64,000 nt of DNA from Cordylochernes scorpioides (lineage: Eukaryota; Arthropoda; Arachnida; Pseudoscorpiones; Chernetidae), in NCBI GenBank assembly GCA_030710605.1, contig CP092869.1, positions 7,909,854 through 7,973,853 of the forward strand, read 5' to 3'. Under the pieces are notes generated by a model that saw only the letters and a list, made by a program, of their open reading frames with translations, searched no databases and had not been told where the DNA came from. Below, one piece after another: positions 54,580 through 64,000 of this stretch. Every line of letters begins with the position of its first letter. Positions within the stretch are counted from its first letter, which is position 1. The translations under genes and the position numbers were made by a program.

Positions 54580-54794
54580 ACTAATATGCAAATATTTTAT
54601 TTAAAAAAAAACATGTATATTATTTTCATCATTGACTATTATTTTATTTTTAACCATAGATTTAGAAAATAACACTTTGAATATATTGTTGTAAATATTG
54701 TATAATTAACATACCTATTTTATTCAATTCACGAATATAGGGGATTCATTTTATAAATTCTATATTACCGTGAAAAATATTTAATGTGTAATTT

Positions 54795-56215
54795 GCATCA
54801 AGTAATTGAAAATAAAAACTACTTGATAAGTAAATAACTATCTTTCCTTTTTCACTAATGCATTTTCAAATCTCTATCTTTCCAACATCAAAACATTAAA
54901 ACTATAATATATATATATAATATATATATATAATATATTACGACGGTTAAACGATAATTGTAGTAATTATACAATTAAAAAGCCTTTATTGATGTCCATT
55001 TACCTATAAGATTCGGTTCCAAAATATCTTTATTAGAGACCGCTCAAAAAGAGCAACCTAGTTTATGATAATTGAAACAATGAATAATATATTAAAAATG
55101 GCATATCCTGACCAGGAGCACATGTGCTTTACAGAAGGCAGAGCGCCATCTGGTGGAACAGAAATCAACTAAACATTGATTTAGCCTGTTCCCTGATATT
55201 TGGCCAACCCAATTTCTTGATAAATCAAGAAAAGCCATCCACGAACGCGTTTCGCGCTTTTGGCGCTCGTCAGCGTGGAGTAGGCTGAACCACTGCGACC
55301 AAAAAATATTTTTTGGTCCCAGTGGCTTCTTGAAAAATCAAGATGAATATTATGTGAAGGTTATTCACATATTAAACAAAATGTTAACGAGGGATTCAAT
55401 CCTGGTTCATGGCTGTCGGGAATCGAGGGTGTTACCCACTTGTCCACCGACTATTTACATATCAGGATACTCATGATTAAAGGAAAGAATTTATAATGTG
55501 GATTTTTGTGATCTTGTGGTGTTCTGTAATTGTAACATTGCCGTTGTATATTTATAGACATTTCATAAAGATATGGTAGAAATTTGTCTTCTCTGTAAAT
55601 TTGGCTCTGAGTGGATATTTTTATGAAAACTTAGTTCTATGATATGTTATTATTTTCAATGATTTGATATATGAAATTTAACTAAATATATTGTTTTAAC
55701 TATTTTTAATTATAAATTTCGCCAAATTATTCAAAGTACCCTAGCTTGTGTTAATTATTTTGAATAATCTTCTTTGATATAATATAAATTCTATATACAG
55801 TTACGAGCGTCATCAATTTTTTTTTCATCTCTGTCACCGTTTGCTTTTTTTTTTTTTTTGGAATGGCGCTGCCCTATTGGTTCGCTACGATCACGCCACC
55901 TTTGCCCCCCCCCCTCCTCCCCCCACTCGCTTTGTTGTTTTTGTAACTATTGTGTTGGAGCGGGTCGCTCCTTAAATAAATGCATATATTAGTTAATAAC
56001 TAAATGGAATCCTCTCTTTCTTTTACCCAGTAAGAGACGCCTACGGAAGCCAACAGTACATAGACAGATAAAGCACATAGGCTATAGTTATTAACTAATA
56101 TATGCATTTATTTAAGGCGCCAATTTATAATAGTAACAAATAGTATTTGAATAAAAACATTCAATCGGGTAAAACACGGGCGTTGCCCGGGTCATTCGGC
56201 TAGTATATATACAAA
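54795..56215. mobile_element. Composite insertion block, arm B only
   Basis: It is absent from arm A, which is continuous near 8855. It includes a CCATCTGGTGG repeat (55080-55210), a tRNA-like minus-strand sequence (about 55400-55462, B box GGATTGAATCC), and a GC-rich stretch with poly-C and TTGGAGCGGGTCGCTCC. A palindrome of ATGCATATATTAGTTAATAA follows at 55975-56110. A Helentron-like terminus closes it at 56105-56210. Confidence 0.6.
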
Positions 56216-56224
56216 CACAACACA

Positions 56225-56442
56225 CACACACAGCTAATGGACAAAACTTGAGAAAGTAGCGTCCTTAATGTTGGTCGTCTGTGTTTTTGAAAGAGACAAA
56301 AGCAATTTTGTTTACACTTGGTTATCTCGTGTATCGTTAATAAAGGTCACTGTGTTTAAAATATATTTCAAAGTTATTTTCGGAATTCCTATATAAATGC
56401 TAAAAGGAATAACTTCCTTAAGGTTTGTCTATGAGTGTCTAT
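56225..56442 (-). mobile_element. Mariner-type MITE (family M), arm B copy
   Basis: CAGCTAATGGACAAAACTTG faces GGTTTGTCTATGAGTG. Counterpart of 8637-8850, about 90 percent identical by eye. Confidence 0.75.
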
Positions 56443-56999
56443 AATTTCTGCCTTAATAGATCAGAGATATTATTTTGCTGAAGAGTTAGCTTACAATGTG
56501 GCAAAACCTGACAATCTGCATCGATAAAATACTTGCCTCCACTTTGTTCCCCTAGTAAGGAAAAAATATATATATTGAAATAATTCAATTCTTATTAGTT
56601 CCGATCAATAATTCAAATGACCACTATAAAATGTCACACAGACAATCTGCTAAGTAATTGATTAATGACATACTGAAACAACAACCAAAGGCGTGTAATT
56701 AAGGCATTTCGTATTATATAGGTTTGTCCGAGATTCTAAGAAGAAGAAAAAAGGCAAACAATTGTCAGAACTATCAATATGTAAATATGTAATAGTTATA
56801 TACAGTCTTGGTTGAAAGATGATAAACACCAGACATATTAATTTATATTTTCCAACGATATTCTAAATTTCCTACTGGACTGTTAAACGGTAGTACAAGT
56901 AGACATAACTCTCATTGGCCATTCGATCAGAGAAAATCTTATGAATATTTTACTTATTACCTTAATAGGTATGTGAAACTGCCAATTATTGTCTTTCCC

Positions 57000-57475
57000 C
57001 TGAAGTCGGTAACAATGAAACCCCTAAAGTCGGTAACAATGAAGCCCCTGAAACCGGGAACAATGAAGCTTCTAAAGTCGGTAACAATGAAGCTTATAAA
57101 GTCGGGAACAATGAAGCCCCTAAAGTCGGTAACAATGAAGCCCTGAAGCCGGGAACAATGAAGCCCCTAAAGTCGGTATCAATGAGGCACCTGAAGCCGG
57201 GAGCAACGAAGCCCTGAAACCGGGAACAATGAAGCCTCTAAAGCCGGGAACAATGAGGTCCTAAAGCCGGGAACAATGAAGTCCTAAAGCCGGAAACAAT
57301 ATAGTCGTAAAGCAGGGAATAATGAAGTCCTAAAGCCGGGAACAATGAAGCCCCTAAAGCCGGAAACAATGAAGCTCCTAAAGCCGATAACAATGAAGCC
57401 CTTGAAGTCAGGAACAATGAAGCCCCTGAAGACGAAAACAATGAAATCCCTGAAGCCGGGAACAATGAAGAATAC
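57000..57475 (-). repeat. 24-bp minisatellite, arm B
   Basis: About 19 units of GGGAACAATGAAGCCCCTAA plus AGCC or GTCG, with several 1-bp losses that break the frames. Counterpart of 7400-8088. Confidence 0.88.
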
Positions 57476-58089
57476 TCTCGGATACCCTAAATTGGCATAT
57501 TAATATTTTCAGTTTATTTTTTGATATGTTTAAAAAGGATATTGGTTGTTATGGAGATACTATAATCGAAATTCGGAATGGTTGCTAGGAATCTTTGATT
57601 TTCTAAACTATTCCTTGATATTAAATATTTATTGGGGTATCACCATGGAGAGATATTTCAAATATTGCAATGAAAGATAAAAATGTATTAAATATATTTT
57701 TAAAGATTTATTTTTTTATTGAGTATTTCTATTATGTGACATATAAGAGGGTACAATTCTCTCTATCCTATCTGATATTTTATATTTTTACCAAGAGAGC
57801 TCAATTACATGTCTTTCTTCTAAATGGAAATTTTGCTGAGAGAAATTTTTCATCTAAAAGGTAAGACTATCTTTTCAGTCAAAATGGATACTAAAACCTA
57901 TGCACCAATTATTTGACAGTCACTGCAATATAGAAAACTAAGGTTTTACAACTTACAACCAACCAATGATCTTCATAACTCTGATAAGTATAACAGTGAC
58001 CTTTATTATATTTTTAGATTTTACCTAGGAATATCAGAGGCCTTTTGACTATATTTTATATTTTGACTATATTCTCTGCATCCCTGTTT

Positions 58090-58846
58090 GTCCTTTCCTT
58101 GTAAAGGACACCTAATTGCAGAGCCAAACATTCCTTTAGAAAGAGGTGTTCTCTTACCGGGGAGTTACGAAATAGTAAAAATGGTCATTTTGACAATGAA
58201 AACTGTCCCATTTATAGAGAGGTGTCCTCTCACCAGAGAGTTGCTAAATAGTAAAAATGGTAATTTTGTAAATGAAAACTGTCCTTTATAGAGAGGTGTC
58301 CTCTTACAGGAGAGTTGCTAAATAGTAAAAATGGTAATTTTGCAAATGAAAACTGTCCTTTATAGAGAGGTTTCCTCCTACAGGAAAGTAGCTAAATAGT
58401 AAAAATGGTAATTTTGCAAATGAAAACTGTCCTTTGTAGAGAGGTGTCCTCCTACAGGAAAGTAGCTAAATAGTAAAAATGGTAATTTTGCAAATGAAAA
58501 CTCTCCTTTGTAGAGAGGTGTCCTCTTACCGGAGAGTAGCTAAATAGTAAAAAATGGTAATTTTGCAAATGAAAACTGTTCCCTTTATAGAGAGATGTTC
58601 TCTTACCAGAGAGTTGCTAAATAGTAAAAATGGTAATTTTTAAAATGAAAACTGTTCCCTTTATAGAGAGGTATTCTCTTACCAGAGAGTTGCTAAATAG
58701 TAAAAATTCTAATTTTGTAAATGAAAACTATCCTTTATAGAGAGGTGTATCCTCTTACCGGAGAGTTGCTAAATAGTGAAAATGGTAATTTTTAAAATGA
58801 AAACTGTACTTTATAGAGAGGTGTCCGCTAACGGGAGGTTCTACTG
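58090..58846 (-). repeat. 76-bp array with pogo-like terminus, arm B
   Basis: About 10 units of the complement of 1-1955, ending GCTAACGGGAGGTTCTACTG followed by TA at 58847-58848. The terminus resembles a pogo/Tigger inverted repeat and marks the outer end of the array. Confidence 0.88.
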
Positions 58847-59149
58847 TATATTAATTATTCAAATTAATAGTTGTACATATAAAAAATTCAGAAATTACAC
58901 AATTCGAATAGATATTAAAGCAATTTATTTTCACATTTTCCTTCCTTCATTCATATGAAGAATTTTTTTTATCTAAACGATTTGAAAAAGAAATCGTTTT
59001 TCCAAGAATTCCATCAACATCATGAAATTTTTAAAATATATATATTTTTTTAAGCAGAAAAATCGTCGAATTTGCGCTTTTTCAAAAAGTATATTTTTAC
59101 TGCACTTGAAATTTTAAACTCTAAAAATGTTTATGAAACATAATATAAA

Positions 59150-59424
59150 AGTAAATACACCAATACCTCGCTTTGCGTCCTTTCGTTTTGCGTCGCTGCT
59201 TAATTTTTACTGATTTTCACTGTGCGTCGTTAGATTTTCGAAGTTGCGTTGTTTTGGATTCGAGTCTTTAATTTTTTTTTTTGAATATTTTTTCCTAAAA
59301 TATAGCAACACCTTTGTTTTTGATTGCGCCTTCACATATTTTCACTTTGTGTCGTTTCAATTTGCGTCGTGTTTTTTTTTTTTTAGAACGTAACCCCGAT
59401 GCAAAGCGAGGTATGGGTGTACTG
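59150..59424. mobile_element. Pogo-like MITE with TACCTCGCTTTGC ends
   Basis: ACACCAATACCTCGCTTTGC faces GCAAAGCGAGGTATGGGTGT then ACTG and TA. The left terminal bases are degraded. The interior has repeated TTTGCGTCG words. Confidence 0.75.
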
Positions 59425-59504
59425 TATATTAATTATAAAGGTGTAGGAAAATTGTTACTGAATTTCAGAAAAAAAAGCACCTTTCCAATTTGAAATCTAT
59501 AAAT

Positions 59505-59670
59505 TATTTTCTACGCGTATGATTCTTTTTTGATTAAAAACTATTTTTTACTGTCTTTACTGCAATGGTAAAATAATGGGAGGGTTCACCAATTATGAGC
59601 CAGGCCCTCCCATCAGTTTATCATTGCAGGAAGGGCAGTGGAAAATTGTCATCAAAAAGGATCATAACGT
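59505..59670. repeat. Family D hairpin
   Basis: ACTGTCTTTACTGCAATGG and GGGAGGG face GGCCCTCCCATC and TCATTGCAGGAAGGGCAGTG. Confidence 0.7.
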
Positions 59671-59984
59671 ATCGAAAATATCTTTAATTCCTTATAACAT
59701 ATGAGACGAGATAATGTATCAATTTACTAAATATGTAAAAATGTTAAAACTGGTACTGTGGCTTAACTTCCATCAATAATTGACAATATGACCCAGAATA
59801 AGTATATTGCTACGGCGTTTTATGGTTTCCACAAGTCCGTATCTCAGAAGAAGGCCAAGTGACACTCACTCCTCACTTTCTTACTGCTACTCTTTTTGTG
59901 TTGTTTTTCTTGCTTCCCTCTTTCACTTTCTTGTTTTTTTTTTCTTTTTCTTCTGTATATATTGTTATTTACTTTGTCTCACTG

Positions 59985-60066
59985 CTTTCTCTTATGTATA
60001 CCTCTGGTGACTCCTGTATAGGGTCAGTGACTCTAAATAAAGGCTTTTTGTTGTTGTTGTTGTTGT
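59985..60066 (+). mobile_element. LINE 3' tail with TTG repeat
   Basis: ACTCCTGTATAGGGTCAGTG, CTAAATAAAGGC and five TTG units. The 59807-59990 stretch upstream is T-rich and has no conserved frame. Confidence 0.65.
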
Positions 60067-60217
60067 AAAACTGTGTGGTGCTGTGGCTTAACAATTGATC
60101 TGAGATTCTTAAAATAAATATATTAAAACATACATTGCCTTGATGTATTTGATAAAACCACTATGTTGTAATCCATCAATTAAAAAGGTAGAGTTATCCT
60201 TTTTTCAAATATATATA

Positions 60218-60665
60218 TTTTAAATAAAAAGGTATATATTGGATCAAAATATCATTTATTTTACCAATACAGTGGTACCTCGACATACGAGCGCCCCAAC
60301 ATACGAGTTTTTCGAGATACGAGCAGACGAGCAAGTGATTTTTTGCTTTGAGTTACGAGCGAAATTCGAGATACGAGTTCGGTTCGGTAGCGTTGAAGAT
60401 ATTAATCTGTGATTTTAAATGGGATTTTTGTATGGGTAAATTTGCTTCGAGATACGAGTAATTCAAGATACGAGCAAGGTTGCGGAACGAATTAAACTCG
60501 TATGTCGAGGTACCACTGTATTTCAGTTGGCTGAACGCCAACCTTTATCAAGCTATTATAACATTTTAAATTGTGTCAACAACAAACTCTTGGCATTCAG
60601 CCAACTGAAATATAGGTAAAATATATGATATTTTGATCCAATATATGCCTTTTTATTTATAGATT
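60218..60665. mobile_element. Hairpin MITE with AAAAAGGTATATATTGG ends, interrupted
   Basis: AAATAAAAAGGTATATATTG and AGTTGGCTGAACGCCAA on the left face TTGGCATTCAGCCAACTG and CAATATATGCCTTTTTATTT on the right. The left arm is split by the MITE at 60270-60518. Confidence 0.8.
60270..60518. mobile_element. 249-bp pogo-like MITE nested in another MITE
   Basis: CAGTGGTACCTCGACATACG faces CGTATGTCGAGGTACCACTG with TA on both sides. The interior has repeated GAGATACGAG words. Confidence 0.9.
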
Positions 60666-61034
60666 TATTTATGGATTGCTCTATTTTCAAAAATATATTT
60701 TTATGAACCCCAAAATGGGCACATCTCCTTTTAAAATTCAATAAAACAACGTATTTTGTTTATAACACCATAAAAGATCCTAATGGCGGAGAAAAGGAAT
60801 GAGCTACAACATCAGTTTGGTCAAATTCAGACAAAATATACTGAAAAAGGTCAAAACCATGGTAAAGAGTTTGTTAGCTTTGGTTCGAATTTGTCAAAAC
60901 TAACATTGATAAGTAAAATGCAGCAAAAGCAAACAATAAGAATTGTTTTGAAGCGTTTTTAAAAGAATTAATCCTTCATTTTATATATATTCATATGTAT
61001 GTTATAAACAAAGATGAATGAGATTTTCTGTTGA

Positions 61035-61330
61035 TTTTAGATCATGTTAAAGATTGTGGTAATGCAGTCGTGGTTAAATCTTTAAAGTATGATAATGAAA
61101 AATATTTTTGATCAGTAATTTAATTGAACTAAAGGAATATATAGAAGAACATAATTTGATAAAAGTAATGCCTTGCTTAAGGCGAGTAGAATAAGGAAAA
61201 CAAAATATTATTTACATAATGTACAAAAGTTTTGAGCCGGCCATCGGGAAAGAACAACAACGAGATTTTATATGGGAAGCATGACCTCTGGCGATCGATT
61301 TAACAAAGTATTTGGATCTATGAAATATAT
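61035..61330 (+). repeat. Dispersed repeat shared with 13040-13150 and 63270-63590
   Basis: TAGATCATGTTAAAGATTGT, TTGATAAAAGTAATGCC and GAGCCGGCCATCGGGAAAGA in order. Confidence 0.65.
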
Positions 61331-61401
61331 ATATTTTCAAATAGAATAATATTTTAATATAAGATATTTATTTTAAAATAAAACACAATCTAAAAATATA
61401 T

Positions 61402-61497
61402 CTTTAATCAAAAAGGCATATAATTGGATCAAAATATAATCAGAATATATTTGTAAAATAAAGTATATTTTGATACAATTAATGCTTTTTTAATTGA
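61402..61497. repeat. Short hairpin MITE with AAAAAGGCATATAATTGG ends
   Basis: ATCAAAAAGGCATATAATTG and ATCAAAATATAAT face ATTTTGATACAATTAATGC. Related to 60218-60665. Confidence 0.65.
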
Positions 61498-61499
61498 AT

Positions 61500-62280
61500 A
61501 TTCATAATTTATTTTTAAAAATACAGAATACTAAATATCAAATTAAAATTCTATAACAAAAAAAAAATAGTTTTACATTTAAGAACCACACAAAATCTAA
61601 AAATAGAGTATTCTTTAAAGAGAATTTAAGGAAAAACTGCATATACATATTTTAAAAATAAATGAGAGGGAATGAAAAAGTTTTCCAAAAAAAAAAAAAA
61701 AAGAAAAATTTGATTGTAAATATGCAATAATGTTTCGGTAGGGTAAATATGGGAATGATTTATCAAAAGGTGATAGGAACACTATTTATTTAGCGTTTAG
61801 GCTTAAAGCGAGATAAATGGTATCGTTTGGCTAAAAAATAAGCGCGTGGTGTACAATTCATGATATTTATAACTATCTGACAGCTATTATAAATAAATTA
61901 TATGACAAATCACTTGGGGAAACATAATGTATTTACATTAGCTTTTGGAGCCTGTTTAAAATACAGCAACCACTTTTTAATACACTTTAGTTTGCTAATA
62001 AAATAACTTTGAAAATAAATTTTAAGAGTTTTATTTTTTTTTATGTTCTATTTTTATCTTCTTTTAAAGTAGTGGAAAATCTTGTTTGAGTGTGTGTTAT
62101 CATATTTGATATTTTCCTATATCAATAAATATCATAAAATATATAAAAATACTTTAGTTTATACTGATAAACATATAAATGATTTTAGTAGAATTATATT
62201 TAAAATGCATTGAGTGATATTTATGTTTGTGAATATATATGTGATGGCAATTAAAGGCAATAATGCGCCATCTAAATATA
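61500..62280. other. AT-rich stretch without genes
   Basis: A-rich and T-rich runs only. No element or coding frame recognised. Confidence 0.5.
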
Positions 62281-62289
62281 GCAAATGAA

Positions 62290-62485
62290 AACATTAAGAA
62301 GCGGAATTTTTCTTCCACACATTAATCAAACTTCTACTGTCCTTACTGTGATGAAAAAAATATTGGGAAGGTTTGATTCATCAGTGGTGAACCCTCTTAG
62401 GAGTTTCGCTAATTTCATCTACCAGACCGCATCTTTAGAGCTCTAATACTGTATTGGATCATTCTGATTATATATGCTGCAGTGA
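62290..62485 (+). mobile_element. Family D element, truncated by a LINE end
   Basis: TTCTACTGTCCTTACTGTGA, TTCATCAGTGGTGAACCCTC and CCAGACCGCATC. It runs straight into the CAA-tailed LINE end at 62490. Confidence 0.7.
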
Positions 62486-62489
62486 ATGG

Positions 62490-62885
62490 TTGTTGTTGAC
62501 GTGTCCAATGAAGAGCCTCAGACGTCTCCATACATCTCTATCACAGCAGTCACAATGTCCTCTATCTTGGGTGTGTAAAGCTGCTGTTTTGGGTCCATGT
62601 CAATTTTCTGTTGTTGTTGTGTCCAATGAAGAGCCTCAGATGTCTCCATACATCTCTATCACAGCAGTCACAATGTCCTCTATCTTGGGTGTGTAAAGAT
62701 GCTGCTCTGGGGAGAAAGGGGGGGGGGGGGGAGAAGTCCGACCACACCTCCCTGCAGTCCCCCCTGGACCCTTGGAATATTTGACCAAATTCTGGTTTGT
62801 TTCCAAGGTGACTAACGTGGCAACGGCACCCATTTTCCAATGAAGAGCAAAACCGATATCTCCAGCAGTGAATAATGAAATCAAT
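62490..62885 (-). pseudogene. LINE ORF C-terminus with a duplicated 3' end
   Basis: The minus frame ends EQHLYTPKIEDIVTAVIEMY before TGA at 62638-62636. A second copy of the same end, QQLYTPKIEDIVTAVIEMYG with TGA at 62520-62518, follows 118 bp on, each with a CAA tail. It is the same LINE family as 45993-46790. A 13-G run interrupts the upstream frame near 62715. Confidence 0.7.
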
Positions 62886-62993
62886 TTAAAACAGAATAGG
62901 ATTTATGGCCTAACGTATTTAAAACAGAATAAGATTTAGGATACACATGCCGTATTTAAAACAAAATACAATTTAGGATCGTAAAATAGTTTC

Positions 62994-64000
62994 CATGGCT
63001 CAATCGAGAATTAACTTTATCTATAATATTAGTGAACCTGACCTTCCTGTTATCTACCAAATCCATCAGTGGCATTGTAGAATACACACACTTGAAGGAG
63101 GAATAAAAGTTAACGGAGAAGAATTTCTTTTATTAATGCTGTAAATTCGGCAAGCTTTCGGACTTTGACGTCCTTCAACAGGCAACTTTCCCCAGAAACT
63201 GAAAGTTAATATTTATATACAGGTAAATATTCACATGTATATATATCATATTTAATAAAGAGAATGATAAGATTTTTGTTGATTTTTGATCATCTTGAGG
63301 ATTATGCTATGGAGTTATTTTTATGGTTCTTTTTAGTACTAAATGGTATTGGTTATTAACGAAAATATATAGTGGGAATATGATAAACAATGTATAAGTT
63401 AATTAAAATATTGAAGATATGAGAAATAGGTAATATAATTTGATAAAAGTAATGCCTGGCTTATAAGGCGAGTAAATAAGGAAAACAAAAGATTATTTAC
63501 ATAATGTACAAAGGTTTTGAGCCGGCCATCGGGATAAAGAAACAACGAGTTTTTATAGGGGAAGAGTGACCTCTGGCGGTCGATTTCTTTCCATGGTCCA
63601 GTAGAGAATTAACTTTATCTATATTACTAGGGAACCTGACCTTCCTGTCATCTTCCAAATCCTTCAGTGGCATTGTAGAATACACACACTTGAAGAAGGA
63701 ATAAAATTTAACGGCGAAGAGTTACTTTTATTAATGCTGTAAATTCGGCAAGTTTTCGGACTTTGACGTTTTTCAACAGGCGATATATATATATATATAT
63801 TTTCCAAGAAACTGAAAGATAATATTTATATACAGGTAAATATTTACATGTATATATTTTATATTTAATAAAAAATGATAAGATTTCTGTTGATTTTTGA
63901 TCATCTTGAGGATTATGCTATGGAGTTATTTTTATGGTTCTTTTTAGTACTAAATGGTATTGGTTATTAACGAAAATATATAGTGGGAATATGATAAACA
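62994..64000 (+). repeat. 598-bp direct repeat, second copy cut by window end
   Basis: CCATGGCTCAATCGAGAATT at 62994 recurs as CCATGGTCCAGTAGAGAATT at 63592, followed by the same ACCTGACCTTCCTGT, ACACACACTTGAAG, AATTCGGCAAG and TTATTAACGAAAATATATAG order. It may be a tandem array or the two ends of an element. Confidence 0.75.

Larger units (their letters stand above)
47183..58846 (-). repeat. Arm B of a giant inverted duplication
   Basis: Reverse complement of 1-22716, about half as long because arm A carries extra insertions and arm B lacks a 4.4 kb block. Its inner end touches the 100-N gap and matches arm A position 22716. Its outer end is the transposon-like terminus of the 76-bp array at 58846; sequence beyond that would correspond to DNA left of this window if the duplication continues. 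Confidence 0.93.

Noticed and set aside
59807-60068. Hydrophobic open frames resembling membrane peptides
   Set aside because: T-rich low-complexity sequence upstream of a LINE tail; phenylalanine and leucine runs follow from composition.

Overview
This window is AT-rich nuclear DNA from an animal, most likely an arthropod. An arachnid is my best guess, from the style of the LINE C-termini, the pogo- and mariner-type miniature elements, and a Helitron Rep/endonuclease fragment. It is almost entirely repeats. No complete gene is visible. Coding signal is limited to transposon remnants, one candidate two-exon gene tail (about 30.95-31.93 kb, plus strand) and one short candidate exon present twice.

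The dominant structure is a very large inverted duplication. Bases 1-22716 (arm A) reappear in reverse complement, in the same order, at 47183-58846 (arm B). A 24.4 kb spacer lies between them, and a 100-N assembly gap abuts the inner end of arm B. Arm A is longer because it holds a 4.77 kb LTR retrotransposon (2399-7165), a 31-bp satellite block (about 9945-10630), a 4.38 kb block that arm B lacks (11868-16244), a 710-bp insertion (17547-18256), a 310-bp insertion (18614-18923) and a hairpin element (about 21480-21965). Arm B has its own private insertions: a pogo-like MITE (48935-49275), a two-headed tRNA SINE (51680-51988), a truncated LINE (54390-54579) and a composite block (about 54795-56215). 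The arms therefore act as natural filled and empty sites for each other. They are either a real palindrome-like duplication or two haplotypes joined head to head at the gap.

Layout. 1-1955: 76-bp tandem array. 2.4-7.2 kb: LTR element without coding capacity. 7.4-8.1 kb: 24-bp minisatellite. 8.6-12 kb: MITEs, hairpins and a 31-bp satellite. 12.5-16 kb: Helentron-like termini, a tRNA-Gly-like sequence, a Rep-endonuclease remnant and a tRNA-Thr-like SINE. 16.5-19 kb: LINE 3' ends and nested MITEs. 19-23 kb: AT-rich DNA with one conserved candidate exon. 23-31 kb: several minus-strand LINE 3' ends, a 76-bp satellite and MITEs. 31-32 kb: the candidate gene tail. 32-42 kb: foldback elements, a solo LTR, an 118-bp satellite, SINEs and LINE C-termini. 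42.6-45.4 kb: a 76-bp satellite of about 37 units. 46-47.1 kb: LINE RNase H, zinc-knuckle and endonuclease remnants. 47.2-58.8 kb: arm B. 58.8-64 kb: further MITEs, LINE tails and a 598-bp direct repeat cut by the window end.

A recurring theme is tandem arrays grown from the ends of DNA transposons. Two arrays repeat the last 76 bp, and one repeats the last 118 bp, of the same mariner-type MITE; a fourth array is built from pogo-like terminal sequence. All family assignments were made by eye and no database search was possible.
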